Below are positions 7,186 to 16,952 of a stretch of 64,000 nucleotides of DNA, one piece after another. Both the position numbers and the translations under genes were made by a program. The first letter of the stretch is position 1. Each line of letters begins with the position of its first letter. The notes below the pieces were generated by a model. That model ran no database searches, was not told where the DNA came from, and saw nothing but the letters and a program-made list of their open reading frames with translations. The DNA comes from JACMQX01 sp040385105 (GTDB lineage Bacteria; Pseudomonadota; Gammaproteobacteria; Burkholderiales; Burkholderiaceae_C). Location: positions 124,001 to 188,000 of the forward strand of contig JAZKHY010000004.1 of NCBI GenBank assembly GCA_040385105.1. Reading direction: 5' to 3'.

Positions 7186-8441
7186 GAACTGACGCGGCTA
7201 CTGCCCGCCTGCGTCGGGTCACGCTCCGGCCCCGCCACCACACCCGCATCATGCAGGCGCCCGATGGCCGCGCTGTCCAGGCCCAGCACCTGGTGCAGCA
7301 CTTCGTCTGTGTGCGTGCCCAGCAGCGGCGCCGGCGCCGTCGGCAGGCGCGCTTCGCCTTCCAGACGCGCCGTCGCGCCGGCGGCGGTGTGTGCCCCAAT
7401 CGCCGGTGTCGTGATGCGCTCGAACACCGGGTTCTTCGCCGGGTCCACCCGTGCATCGCGTTCCAGCAGCTCACGCACCGTGCCGTAGCGGCCCCAGCAC
7501 ACGCGATGCTCTTCCAGCACGCGCTCGGCCTGCTCGCGGGTGCGCGCTGCAAACCAGGGCTCGATCAATGCGCTGATCGCGTCATGCGCGTCATACCGCT
7601 GCGCCTCGTCGCGGAAGTCAGCGCCGGTGCGCGCCTCCAGCTGCGCGATGGCCTCGCCCACGCCGCAGGCCTTCACCAGCGACTGCCACTGCCCGATGGA
7701 AATGGCCGCGACCATGACGCGCCCGCCGTCCGAGCAGCCGAAGTCGCGCCCGAATGCGCCGTAAAGGTTGTTGCCGATGGAAGGGCGGTCCTGCTCCAGC
7801 AGCTGCGCCTCCGCCATCACGCCCAGGTGCGACAGCGTGGTGAAGGCGGCATCCGACAGCGCAATCTTCATCAGCGCACCCTCGCCCGTCGCCCTGCGCC
7901 GCATCACGGCCGCCAGGATGGTGAAGGCCGCCTGGTAGCCACAGGCCAGGTCCCAGGCCGGCAGCGCATTGTTCACCGGGTTCTGCAGTGAGCCATGGCC
8001 CGTCATCGCGGGGTAGCCTGCGGCGCAGTTGACGGTGTAGTCCAGCGCGGTGCTGCCGTCGGCATTGCCCTGGATGATGCAGCTGATGAGGTCGGCCCTG
8101 CGTCGGGCCAGCAGCGCATGGTCCAGCCACGGCGTGGCGATGTTGGTCAGCAGCACGCCGCCGCCCTCGCCGGGCGCAGTCACCATGGCCTGCACCAGTT
8201 CACGGCCTTCGGGGCGCTTGAGGTCGATGGCGACCGAGCGCTTGCCCTTGTTCAGGCCCGTCCAGTAGAGGCTGCGGCGGTTCTCCATGCGCGGCAGGCG
8301 CGCATAGTCCAGGCCGCCGCCGATCATGTCGACGCGGATCACGTCGGCGCCGTACTGGTTCAGCGTCAGGCCCGCGAGCGGCGCGGCGACGAAGGCCGAG
8401 CTTTCGATGACGCGGAGGCCATCGAGCATTTGGTAGCTCAT
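7182..8441 (-). CDS. CaiB/BaiF family III CoA-transferase
   Basis: The 419-residue product shows the family III CoA-transferase pattern: LDGLRVIESSAFVAAPLAGL at the N-terminus, an LNKGKRSVAIDLKRPEGREL segment and a C-terminal LGTHTDEVLHQVLG block. These enzymes move CoA between an acyl-CoA donor and a carboxylic acid through an acyl-enzyme anhydride. It overlaps the upstream acyl-CoA dehydrogenase by 4 bases (ATGA), so the two are translated together. The pair probably activates and then dehydrogenates one acid. The substrate cannot be told from sequence. Confidence 0.9.
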   Translation of the reverse strand: MSYQMLDGLRVIESSAFVAAPLAGLTLNQYGADVIRVDMIGGGLDYARLPRMENRRSLYWTGLNKGKRSVAIDLKRPEGRELVQAMVTAPGEGGGVLLTNIATPWLDHALLARRRADLISCIIQGNADGSTALDYTVNCAAGYPAMTGHGSLQNPVNNALPAWDLACGYQAAFTILAAVMRRRATGEGALMKIALSDAAFTTLSHLGVMAEAQLLEQDRPSIGNNLYGAFGRDFGCSDGGRVMVAAISIGQWQSLVKACGVGEAIAQLEARTGADFRDEAQRYDAHDAISALIEPWFAARTREQAERVLEEHRVCWGRYGTVRELLERDARVDPAKNPVFERITTPAIGAHTAAGATARLEGEARLPTAPAPLLGTHTDEVLHQVLGLDSAAIGRLHDAGVVAGPERDPTQAGSSRVSS

Positions 8442-10183
8442 ACAGCCTCCTTCTTTGCAGATTGCAGTGCGCCTTCAAGCAAACCGCGCGCGATGACCTT
8501 TAACGCCAGCGTTTCTTCTGCACCTTCAAAAATGGACAGCACCCGCGCGTCCACAAACTGCCGGCTCACCGGCGTTTCTTCTGCATAGCCCATGGCGCCG
8601 TGGATCTGCAGTGCTTCGCGCGTCACCTGTTCGGCGCTGCGGCACGCCAGCAGCTTGGCCAGGCTCGCCTCCATCGAATGCGTCGGGCTGGAGGGCGTGA
8701 GCGCGACAGACTCGGCCAGCACGCGGCAGGCCAGCCAGCTGGCAGCCATGCGGGCGATCTTGATCTGCGTGAGCGGATACTGCGCCAGCGCGCGGCCGAA
8801 CACCTTGCGGTCCAGCGCCTGCGCCACCGCTGCCTTGATGCCGGCGCGCATCACGCCGCAGCCGCGCCCTGCAGTCTGCAGCCGGCCGCCGGTCATGCCG
8901 GCCATCGTGTAGTAAAAGCCCTTGCCCAGCCCTGCATCGCCGCCGATGAGGTTGTCTGCAGGCACGAAAAAATCCTCAAAGGCCAGGTCATAGGAATGCA
9001 TGCCGCGGTAGCCGATAGTCGGTATGGCGCGGCCGGTCAGCGTGCCGCCGCCAGGCGACTCGACACGGAACTCATGGGTATCGACCGAGGGCTTTTCCAC
9101 CAGGATCACCGACAGGCCGCGATGGCCCAGGCTCCGGTCGCGATCGGTGCGGGCCACCACCATCAGCAGGTGCGCCTTGCCCGCAAAAGTGCACCAAGTT
9201 TTGGCGCCGTTCAGCCGCCAGCCGCCATCCACCTGCGTGGCCGCCAGCTGCAGGCTGGCCACGTCAGAGCCGTAGTCGGGCTCGGTGATGGAGATACCGC
9301 ACAGCAGTTCACCCGAGGCCATCTTCGGCAGCCAGCGTTGCTTCTGCGCGGGTGTGCCGCCGGCCAGCAGCGCCCGCGACAATATCTCGGGCCGTGTGAT
9401 CAGGCTGCCCGCTGCTGCCAGCGATGCATCGGACAGCACCTCGGTCACGGCCAGCATCAGGGCATTGTCATGCGCGCCGCCGGTGGCACTGCCGCCGTAC
9501 GCCTGCGGGATCGACAGGCCGAACACGCCCATCTCGCGCATGGGTTGCAGCAGCGCTTCAGGCACCGTCAGGTTGGCGCGGTGGATCTCCTGCGCCAGCG
9601 GCGCGACCACGGTCCGGGCAAAGCGCTCGAAGGCGTCGCGCGCCATGGTGATGTCTTCGTCGGCCGCCGCCAGCGACAGGACTGCGGGCGATTCCATCAC
9701 CGCAGCGCCCATGCGTGCGAGCGCCTGCGAGCTGCCATCGCGGCGCCGCAGCGCCAGCAAGGCAGGCGATGACGACAAGGCACTCAGCGCCGATTCGTCA
9801 TGGCCCAGGTCCAGGCAAACGGATTGCAGGCGGGCGATCACGCGGGGGACGGCCTCCGCCACAAAAGCGCCGGCGAGCTGCTGCTGCAGCGCCGACAGCC
9901 CGCCGGCCTGCGTCAGGGCAAGGGCAGCCGCGAGGTCGGCCCTGGCCCAGGCCAGCTCGAACTCAGCGCCCTGCTCGCGGTTCAGCGCCTCACTGTCCAG
10001 CGTATCGCCCTTGCAGCAGGAACGGGCCAGCGCAGAGCAGGCATCGTCAAAACAGGAACTCAATGCCTTCAGCAGGTCGTCGGCGGGGTGATGTGCAGGC
10101 ATGGATGGAACGGCGTGGAGTGAACGGGCGCCTCCATCATCGCTCAACCCGGGGCCGTCTTCCTTCGCAAAAACAGAAGCCAT
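8438..10183 (-). CDS. Acyl-CoA dehydrogenase with N-terminal extension, methylsuccinyl-CoA dehydrogenase-like
   Basis: The ATG at 10183 (MASVFAKEDG) has an AGGGA ribosome site and gives 581 residues. ATG 10102 is the alternative. The acyl-CoA dehydrogenase core starts near residue 180 (DAFERFARTVVAPLAQEIH) and includes ISITEPDYGSDVASL, GYRGMHSYDLAF and the ALQIHGAMGYAEE end. The N-terminal extra helical domain of about 170 residues is typical of (2S)-methylsuccinyl-CoA dehydrogenase, an ethylmalonyl-CoA pathway enzyme. No crotonyl-CoA carboxylase/reductase is nearby, so the substrate may differ. FAD-dependent alpha,beta-desaturation of an acyl-CoA is the safe call. Confidence 0.85.
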   Translation of the reverse strand: MASVFAKEDGPGLSDDGGARSLHAVPSMPAHHPADDLLKALSSCFDDACSALARSCCKGDTLDSEALNREQGAEFELAWARADLAAALALTQAGGLSALQQQLAGAFVAEAVPRVIARLQSVCLDLGHDESALSALSSSPALLALRRRDGSSQALARMGAAVMESPAVLSLAAADEDITMARDAFERFARTVVAPLAQEIHRANLTVPEALLQPMREMGVFGLSIPQAYGGSATGGAHDNALMLAVTEVLSDASLAAAGSLITRPEILSRALLAGGTPAQKQRWLPKMASGELLCGISITEPDYGSDVASLQLAATQVDGGWRLNGAKTWCTFAGKAHLLMVVARTDRDRSLGHRGLSVILVEKPSVDTHEFRVESPGGGTLTGRAIPTIGYRGMHSYDLAFEDFFVPADNLIGGDAGLGKGFYYTMAGMTGGRLQTAGRGCGVMRAGIKAAVAQALDRKVFGRALAQYPLTQIKIARMAASWLACRVLAESVALTPSSPTHSMEASLAKLLACRSAEQVTREALQIHGAMGYAEETPVSRQFVDARVLSIFEGAEETLALKVIARGLLEGALQSAKKEAV

Positions 10184-10280
10184 TGTGCGTCCCTGTCGAA
10201 GGCCGCGCCGTGCGTGCAGGCATTGGGCTGGATTCAGTCCTGATGCAATCCTGATGCGCCCGGTGGTACGCTGGCGCATC

Positions 10281-11584
10281 ATGAGTTCTCCCGAGCTTGC
10301 CGACGCCGGCGCGCCTTCAGCCAGGGGCTGGCTGACAGCTGCCTCGCTTCTTGCCCTGGCAACCGCCATTGGCCTGGTGCTGGACAGGCATGTCTCCCTC
10401 ACCAGCCTGGCCATGGTCTATGTGCTGGCCGTGGTGATTGCGGCTTACCGGCTGGGCTGGGTTGAGTCCGCCGCCTGCGCCGTGGGCGCGGTGGTTGCGC
10501 TCAATTTTTTCTTTGTGTCCCCGCGCTACACGTTCGAAGTGGACAACCGCGAGAACCTCATCGCGCTGGCTGCCATGCTGGCGGTGGCGCTGGTCATCAG
10601 CCGCCTGGCTGCCGGGCTGCGCCGCGAGACCGGGGCGGCGCGGCTGGGTGAGCGGCGGGCACGGCAGTTGCAGCGGCTGGCAACGGCACTGGCCGGCGCC
10701 GGCTCGGCAGATGAGGTGCTGGCCCTGGGCGACAGCGCTCTGGCCGAAGCCCGTGCCGGCCCGGACTACCTTGCCTTTGAGGGCAGCGAGGCCGGCCGGC
10801 AGCATGCGCAGGCGCTGCACACCACGCTGGAGCAGGCGATGGCCAGGCAGCGGCTTGCCGCATCCATGCGCGCGGCGCAGGAGGAAGCACAGCACCAGCA
10901 GGTGCAGAGCACCTTCCTTGCAGCCATCTCGCATGACCTGCGCACGCCGCTGGCGGCCATCGTCGGCGCGGCATCGTCGCTGCTGACCCAGCGCGACAAG
11001 CTGGGCGCGGCGCAGCAGGAGCGCCTGCTGGGCAGCATTGCCGGCGAGGCCGCCTACCTGTCCACCGTGACCGAGAACACGTTGCAGCTTGTCCGCCTGC
11101 AAAGTTCGGCGCAGGGCATCAGGCGCGACTGGGAGTCGATCGAAGAGATCGTGGGCGCGGTGCTGGCACGCGTGCGCCTGCACGACGCCGGCCGGCGCAT
11201 CACCTCGAAAGTGCCCGAAGGCCTGCCGCTGGTGAAGGCCGACCCGGTGCTGATTGCGCAGCTGCTCACCAATCTGCTGGACAACGCGCTCAAGCACACC
11301 GCAGGGACGATCGACCTCGTGGTGACGGGCAGTCCCGGCGAACTCGTGGTTTCGGTCAAGGACCGCGGCGCGGGCATTCCGGAGGCTGAGCAGGCGGGCA
11401 TCTTCGAGCCCTGGGCCCGGGGCGACCAGGCCGGCCCGCGCGGTGCCGGGCTGGGGCTGGCCCTGTGCCGCGCGATTGCGCAGGCGCACGGCGGGCGGTT
11501 GACACTGCACCAGCGCCACGGGGGTGGCAGCACGTTCGCGCTGACGCTGCCGGTGGAAGCGCAGCAGCCCCAGGGAGACGCGCC

Positions 11585-11588
<4 letters not shown>
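10281..11588 (+). CDS. KdpD-like sensor histidine kinase lacking the N-terminal KdpD/Usp domains
   Basis: The 435-residue kinase begins with four hydrophobic segments (about residues 18-115), the DUF4118 region of KdpD, then a short degenerate GAF-like linker. HisKA follows with the phospho-acceptor His218 in AISHDLRTPLAAI, then the ATPase domain (NLLDNALKH, KDRGAGIP, GAGLGLAL). Full KdpD is about 900 residues and opens with a large cytosolic KdpD domain plus Usp, both absent here. It overlaps the response regulator by 4 bases and lies upstream of kup, so it probably senses potassium or turgor for Kup. That partner choice is inference. Confidence 0.88.
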
Positions 11589-12271
<683 letters not shown>

Positions 12272-12285
12272 CGCCGCTGCGCGGC

Positions 12286-12305
12286 TTCCATATGTGTTCC
12301 ATATG
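12286..12305. promoter_or_regulatory. Direct repeat TTCCATATG x2, candidate KdpE-like operator before kup
   Basis: TTCCATATG occurs at 12286-12294 and again at 12297-12305, an 11-base period. This is the spacing expected for a tandem OmpR-family dimer. It lies between the regulator gene and kup, the two plausible partners. Binding is inference. Confidence 0.55.
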
Positions 12306-12319
12306 CTGGCGCGGCGACA

Positions 12320-12336
12320 TTGAACGCCATGTTCAA
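12320..12336. repeat. Inverted repeat just before kup
   Basis: TTGAAC (12320-12325) and GTTCAA (12331-12336) are separated by 5 bases, 16 bases before the kup ATG. It could be a second operator or a small mRNA hairpin covering the ribosome site. Confidence 0.4.
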
Positions 12337-12351
12337 CACCAATGGATCGAC

Positions 12352-14232
12352 ATGACCCGATCAACAACGAGCCGCGAAGGCATGGCGGCGCTCACGCTGG
12401 GCGCCATGGGCGTGGTGTACGGCGACATCGGCACCAGCCCGCTGTACACCATGAAGGAAGTGTTCGCCCCTGCAACCGGCATACCGCTTGATGCGGCGCA
12501 CCTCATAGGCGCCACCTCGGTGATCTTCTGGGGGCTGATGCTGGTGGTCACGCTCAAGTACGTGCTGCTGATCCTGCGCGCCGGCAACAACGGCGAGGGC
12601 GGCATCATGGCGCTCACCGCGCTGGCGGCAAAGGCCGCAGGCAGCACGCCCCGGCGGCGCGTCATGCTGCTGCTGGCGGGCGTGTTCGGCGCGGCGCTGT
12701 TCTATGGCGACAGCGTCATCACGCCGGCAATCTCGGTGCTCAGCGCGGTGGAGGGGCTGGAGGTGGTGACGCCGCTGCTCAAGCCCTGGGTGCTGCCGGT
12801 ATCCGCCGGCGTGCTCATCAGCCTGTTTGCGATGCAGCGCTTCGGCACCGGTGTGGTGGGCAAGCTGTTCGGGCCCATCATCGTGCTGTGGTTCAGCGTG
12901 CTGGCCTTCACCGGTGTGCTGCAGATCATCCAGCAGCCCGCCATCCTGGCGGCGCTCAACCCGCTGGAGGCATTCGGCTTCCTGCGCGCGCAGGGCTGGC
13001 ACATGTTCGTGGCCTTCGGCGCCATCGTGCTGGCCTTCACCGGTGCAGAGGCGCTGTATGCCGACATGGGGCACTTCGGCAAGCGGCCGATCCAGTTTGC
13101 CTGGATGGGCCTGGTGCTGCCGTCCCTGGCCATCAACTACATGGGCCAGGGGGCGCTGCTGATGCGCGACGCCTCGGCACTGGCCAACCCTTTCTACAGG
13201 CTCTTTCCCGATGCCTGGCTGATTCCGGCCGTGGTGCTGGCCACCATGGCCACCGTCATCGCATCGCAGGCGGTCATCTCGGGCGCCTACTCGATGACCC
13301 GGCAGGCCATGCAGCTGGGCCTGCTGCCGCGCATGGAAGTGCGGCACACCTCGGCGAAGGAAGCAGGCCAGATCTACATGCCGGGCATCAACTGGCTGCT
13401 GCTGGCGGCCGTGCTGCTGGCCGTGGCGGGCTTTGGCAGCTCGTCGGCGCTGGCATCGGCCTATGGCTTTGCGGTGACGGTGACGATGCTGGTCACCACC
13501 TTGCTCACTTTCTTCGTGGTGCGCCATGGCTGGGGCTACCCGCTGCCGGTGGCACTGGCCGCCACCGGTTTCTTCCTGGCGCTCGATGCGCTGCTGGTCA
13601 TCGCCTGCTCGCTCAAGTTCTGGCAGGGCGGCTGGTTCCCGCTGGTGCTGGGCGCGGCCATCTTCATCATCATGGCCACCTGGCGGCGCGGCCGCGAGCT
13701 GCTGCTGGACAGCATCACCCGTGGCGACCCCGAGCTGCAGCCCTTCATTGAGGCGCTGGCCAGGGAACGCATGCACCGCATCCCGCGCACCGCCGTCTAT
13801 GCGGTGGCCAACCCCGGCACCGTGCCGCAGGCGCTGATGCACAACCTCAAGCACAACCAGGTGCTGCACGCGTGCAACATCATCCTCACCGTGGTGTTCC
13901 ACGACGTGCCCTCGATCCCGCTTGAGCAGCGGGTGGAGGCCACGCCGCTGGCGCCGGGGTTCTGGCGGGTCCAGGTGAACTACGGCTTCATCAACACGCC
14001 CGACATACCGCAGGCACTGGCGCTATGCCGCGACAAGGGCCTGCCGGTCAACCTGTTCGAGACCTCGTACTTCCTCAGCCGCGAGATCGTCGTACCCACG
14101 CGCGGCGCCGGCATGGCGCACTGGCGTGAAGCGCTGTTTGCCGTCATGTCACGCAATGCAGGCAGCGTGGCGGCTTTCTTCAGGCTGCCGGACAACTGCG
14201 TGATCGAGCTGGGGACGCGGGTGCAGATCTAG
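12352..14232 (+). CDS. kup: Kup-family low-affinity potassium uptake transporter
   Basis: The 626-residue protein has the normal Kup length. It starts MTRSTTSREGMAALTLGAMG, followed by the family signature GVVYGDIGTSPLYTMKEVF, and FYGDSVITPAISVLSAVEG in the third helix. About twelve hydrophobic segments fill residues 10-440, and a soluble C-terminal domain follows (FHDVPSIPLEQRV, RGAGMAHWREALF). Kup proteins bring K+ into the cell by proton symport. Earlier in-frame starts exist, but ATG 12352 gives the usual N-terminus. A KdpDE-like two-component system sits immediately upstream with a candidate operator between, suggesting transcriptional control by potassium or osmotic state, which is unusual for Kup. 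Confidence 0.94.
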   Translation: MTRSTTSREGMAALTLGAMGVVYGDIGTSPLYTMKEVFAPATGIPLDAAHLIGATSVIFWGLMLVVTLKYVLLILRAGNNGEGGIMALTALAAKAAGSTPRRRVMLLLAGVFGAALFYGDSVITPAISVLSAVEGLEVVTPLLKPWVLPVSAGVLISLFAMQRFGTGVVGKLFGPIIVLWFSVLAFTGVLQIIQQPAILAALNPLEAFGFLRAQGWHMFVAFGAIVLAFTGAEALYADMGHFGKRPIQFAWMGLVLPSLAINYMGQGALLMRDASALANPFYRLFPDAWLIPAVVLATMATVIASQAVISGAYSMTRQAMQLGLLPRMEVRHTSAKEAGQIYMPGINWLLLAAVLLAVAGFGSSSALASAYGFAVTVTMLVTTLLTFFVVRHGWGYPLPVALAATGFFLALDALLVIACSLKFWQGGWFPLVLGAAIFIIMATWRRGRELLLDSITRGDPELQPFIEALARERMHRIPRTAVYAVANPGTVPQALMHNLKHNQVLHACNIILTVVFHDVPSIPLEQRVEATPLAPGFWRVQVNYGFINTPDIPQALALCRDKGLPVNLFETSYFLSREIVVPTRGAGMAHWREALFAVMSRNAGSVAAFFRLPDNCVIELGTRVQI

Positions 14233-14390
14233 CGTGCGTAGTTCCACCTATACCCCCTTAAGAAATTAGCTAGTTGCGGCGCATTCGTGCTGCAGGAACA
14301 ATTTCCCATATTCCCCGGGCTAACAGGTGCGGCGCAAGCCGAAGGTGGACCCGGGGGCAATGCCGGCACAGGCACGACAGGGGTTGGATC

Positions 14391-15116
14391 ATGACGAACA
14401 CACACGCGTCTGCGGGGCGCGCTGCGCTGCGCTTCAGCATTCATGGGCTTTCAGCCCGGGATGAGACGCTTTTCAAGTCCTACCTCCGCCTGCTCGACCA
14501 CCGCACGGAACAGCATTGGGAACACCAGCAGGACCAGGCCGACGTGCGGGTGGTGGCCGACGGCGTTGCACTGCTCCCGGGTGACGCCGCAACCGCCAGC
14601 ATCGATGCGCGCTGGCAGCTGACGGTCGGCGCCACGGCGCGGGAGCTCAGGCATTTTGTCTGCGTGCCGTTCAGGGCTGACCAGCTCGAATCCGAACTCA
14701 ATATCCTGGGGGCGCTGGTCATGGCCGGCCGCGCGCATGTACACGCCAGCCAGCCGGCCACGGTGCAGCACGCAGTGGCGGGCACCGCCGGTGGCGAGAT
14801 GCTGCGGCTGCTGCGCTGGCCCAGCGCCGCCATGCTGCAAACCCCCGAGCGCCTGCGGCTTGCCACACTGATGAGCGGCCGGCCGTTCACCGCCGCCTCG
14901 CTCATTGCACGGGCGGGCCATGCCACGGATGCCTGCGCCGCACTCATCGCCGACCTGCGCAGCGCGGGCCTGCTGGTGCCGGCCGTCGCCATGGCGCAGG
15001 CAACAGCCGCCGCCACTCACCCTGCACCGGCCACACGCGCCAACCCGGTCGCACAGCCGGGTCTGCTGGCCCGCATCCGCAGCCGCCTGGGCATGTCGGG
15101 CCTCAGCCTCTCATGA
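14391..15116 (+). CDS. Hypothetical protein of a Roadblock/GTPase cluster
   Basis: I do not recognise the 241-residue protein. The N-terminal half (to about residue 110) is a compact alpha/beta stretch ending DQLESELNILGALVMAG. A linker and a helical segment around 125-190 follow (LLRWPSAAMLQTPERLRLATLM, then RPFTAASLIARAGHATDACAALIADLRSAGLL), which looks like a winged-helix or DUF4388-like fold. The tail is Ala/Pro-rich. It overlaps the GTPase gene by 4 bases and is first in a row of five cluster genes, so it is likely an effector or adaptor of the GTPase system. The function is unknown. Confidence 0.7.
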   Translation: MTNTHASAGRAALRFSIHGLSARDETLFKSYLRLLDHRTEQHWEHQQDQADVRVVADGVALLPGDAATASIDARWQLTVGATARELRHFVCVPFRADQLESELNILGALVMAGRAHVHASQPATVQHAVAGTAGGEMLRLLRWPSAAMLQTPERLRLATLMSGRPFTAASLIARAGHATDACAALIADLRSAGLLVPAVAMAQATAAATHPAPATRANPVAQPGLLARIRSRLGMSGLSLS

Positions 15117-15661
15117 CCGAACACAAGATCCTCTTCACCGGCACGACCGGGGCCGGCAAGACCACCGCCATCGGCTCGGTCAGCGAAGTCCCGCCCCTCA
15201 GCACCGACGTGCGCAATACGGACGCCACCTTTGCCAAGGCCATGACCACGGCCGGGCTGGACTACGGCGAGATCACCCTGGACAACGGCGAGAAGCTGCG
15301 CCTGTACGGCACGCCCGGGCAGAAGCGCTTTGACTTCATGTGGAGCATCCTGTCGCGCGGCGCCCTCGGCCTCGTCATCCTGATCGACAACAGCCGGCCC
15401 GACCCGCTGGAAGACCTGGACGTCTACCTGGCCGGCTTCGCCCGGCTGATCCAGGAAGCCTCCTGCGTGGTGGCTGTCGGGCGCATGGAGCAGCACGGCA
15501 CGCCCGACCTTGAGGCCTTCGCGCTGCGCCTGGAGTCGCGCGGCGTGCTGTGCCCGGTGCTGCCCATCGACGTGCGCGACGCGCAGCAGGTCACCCAGCT
15601 GCTCGAGTTGCTGCTGCTGCAGCTGGAATCCAGGACAGGGAATGAAGTACATGCAAATTGA
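15113..15661 (+). CDS. MglA-like/Roadblock-associated small GTPase
   Basis: The 182-residue protein has a P-loop GTTGAGKTT at residues 10-18 and a switch II region with YGTPGQKRFDF, where the usual DxxG is TPGQ, as in bacterial Arf/MglA-related GTPases. ALGLVILIDNSRPDPLEDLDVY follows, like the G-domain effector strand. The base-recognition NKxD is replaced by VVAVGRMEQHG, so nucleotide specificity may be relaxed. It is flanked by two Roadblock-type genes and overlaps both neighbours. Such pairs act as polarity or regulatory switches (MglA with MglB in Myxococcus). The family is confident, the process unknown. Confidence 0.85.
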   Translation: MTEHKILFTGTTGAGKTTAIGSVSEVPPLSTDVRNTDATFAKAMTTAGLDYGEITLDNGEKLRLYGTPGQKRFDFMWSILSRGALGLVILIDNSRPDPLEDLDVYLAGFARLIQEASCVVAVGRMEQHGTPDLEAFALRLESRGVLCPVLPIDVRDAQQVTQLLELLLLQLESRTGNEVHAN

Positions 15662-16034
15662 TCCACGGCTCAACACCGCAGCGCAGCTCGCTGTGGACCA
15701 GGTGATGCGCGAAGTCGCCGGCGCGCGGGCGGCCGTGGTCTCGACCGAAGACGGCTTCGAAGTCGCCAGCCGGATGGCGAACCAGGCGGAAACAGCCCGG
15801 CTGTCGGCCATGGCCAGTTCAATGGCGGCCCTTGGCGCCATGGCCGGCCAGGAAAACCACATCGGCGCCTGCTCCAACGTGGTGATCGAGGCCGACAACG
15901 GCCACATCATCATGCTGCAGGCGCGACGCCCCCAGCTCAACCTGGTGCTGAGCGTGGTGGCAGGGCGCGACGCCATCGTCGGCCAGATGCTGTACTTCTC
16001 CAAGCTTGCGGCGCGTTCGCTGGAGCAGGCATGA
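15642..16034 (+). CDS. Roadblock/LC7-domain protein (first copy)
   Basis: The start is either ATG 15642 (130 residues) or 15651. Both sit inside the end of the GTPase gene. The protein is a single Roadblock/LC7 domain: GARAAVVSTEDGFEVASRM, SSMAALGAMAGQ, then NVVIEADNGHIIMLQARR. Roadblock domains homodimerise and serve as GTPase-activating or scaffolding partners of MglA-type GTPases. It overlaps the next gene by 4 bases. The GTPase just upstream is the obvious partner. Confidence 0.85.
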   Translation: MKYMQIDPRLNTAAQLAVDQVMREVAGARAAVVSTEDGFEVASRMANQAETARLSAMASSMAALGAMAGQENHIGACSNVVIEADNGHIIMLQARRPQLNLVLSVVAGRDAIVGQMLYFSKLAARSLEQA

Positions 16035-16420
16035 GCGACGCAGTGGGCCGTTTCGTGGAGCGCCTGGCGCACTTCCCGGGCGTGCAGGGCTGCGCGCTGG
16101 TGGAGGCTGACAGCGGCATGGTCTGGTACCACGCCGGCAGCCTGCCCGACATCGAGAGTACCGGCGAGGCCGGCATTGAATTCTGGCGCGTGCCGCAGCG
16201 CCTGTCGGCCAGCTTCTCGGGGCTGGGGCCACTGCAGTCTGCGGCCTATTCGTTCGCCAGCTGCGTGATTGCCCTGTTTCCATGCAGCGACAGGCCGGCG
16301 CTGGTGCTGGTCTGCGTGGCTGCCAAGCAGGGCATGGCCTGGGGCGACTGGGGCCAGGAGGTGCTGGGCCTGAAAAAAGCCCTTGCCGCCACCTTGCACG
16401 CAGGGCGCGCGAAAGCTTGA
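16031..16420 (+). CDS. Roadblock-like accessory protein (divergent)
   Basis: The 129-residue protein starts MSDAVGRFVERLAHFPGVQGCALVEADSG, a helix followed by a strand-turn-strand as in Roadblock folds, but the rest is weakly conserved (LGPLQSAAYSFASCVIALFP, then LVLVCVAAKQGMAWGDWGQE). It overlaps the preceding Roadblock gene by 4 bases and is the same size, so it is probably a diverged paralogue that heterodimerises with it. A strong hairpin follows its stop. Confidence 0.62.
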   Translation: MSDAVGRFVERLAHFPGVQGCALVEADSGMVWYHAGSLPDIESTGEAGIEFWRVPQRLSASFSGLGPLQSAAYSFASCVIALFPCSDRPALVLVCVAAKQGMAWGDWGQEVLGLKKALAATLHAGRAKA

Positions 16421-16428
16421 TCACACAA

Positions 16429-16466
16429 CCGGCAGGCGACGTCCCTGACGCCGCGGCGCCTGCCGG
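16429..16466 (+). repeat. Strong hairpin between two Roadblock genes
   Basis: CCGGCAGGCG (16429-16438) pairs perfectly with CGCCTGCCGG (16457-16466), a 10-bp GC stem with an 18-base loop. There is no U-run, so it is not a classical terminator. In the 79-base gap it could stabilise the upstream mRNA or attenuate transcription, giving the last Roadblock gene its own level. Confidence 0.6.
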
Positions 16467-16499
16467 CTCAATTCTGGCGACAGACAAGGAAGAACAAGA

Positions 16500-16859
16500 A
16501 TGTCAAATATCAAACAGGCGATGGACGACATGATGGTCGCCGACGGGGCGATGTGCGCCGCGATCGTGGACTCCTCCAGCGGCATGATCCTGGGGCAGAT
16601 CGGCTCGGGCGTGGACCTGGAGGTGGCCGCCGCCGGCAACACCGAAGTCGTGCGCGCCAAGCTCAAGACCATGCGCGCGCTGGGCCTGAACGACGTGATC
16701 GAGGACATCCTGATCACGCTGGGCAAGCAGTACCACATCATCAGGCCGATGGCGCGCAAGGAAGGCCTGTTTATCTATCTCGTGCTGGACAAGTCCAAGT
16801 CCAACCTCGCCATGGCCCGCCGCAAGGTGCAGGACATCGAGCGCGAGCTGATCATCTGA
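16500..16859 (+). CDS. Roadblock/LC7-domain protein (second copy)
   Basis: The 119-residue protein matches the Roadblock/LC7 fold: MDDMMVADGAMCAAIVDSSSGMILGQIGSG, a helix ending VVRAKLKTMRALGL, then DVIEDILITLGKQYHIIRP and FIYLVLDKSKSNLAMARRKV. It differs from the copy at 15642 and is separated from it by the divergent paralogue and a hairpin. The second copy could give the GTPase an alternative partner. AAGGAAGAACAAGA before the ATG supplies the ribosome site. Confidence 0.82.
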   Translation: MSNIKQAMDDMMVADGAMCAAIVDSSSGMILGQIGSGVDLEVAAAGNTEVVRAKLKTMRALGLNDVIEDILITLGKQYHIIRPMARKEGLFIYLVLDKSKSNLAMARRKVQDIERELII

Positions 16860-16952
16860 CGGGAGAGCTGCGGCGCCCGGCCGCAGGCATACTACGGCAA
16901 GGTGGCCGCCGGCATGAGCGGCCGCACGACAACTGCCTGAAGGAAACCACCC

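Noticed and set aside
10184..10414. N-terminal 77 extra codons of the acyl-CoA dehydrogenase at 8438-10183
   Set aside because: The segment is Arg/Ser-rich and unlike the family. ATG 10183 has a good AGGGA site and leaves room for the divergent kinase promoter.
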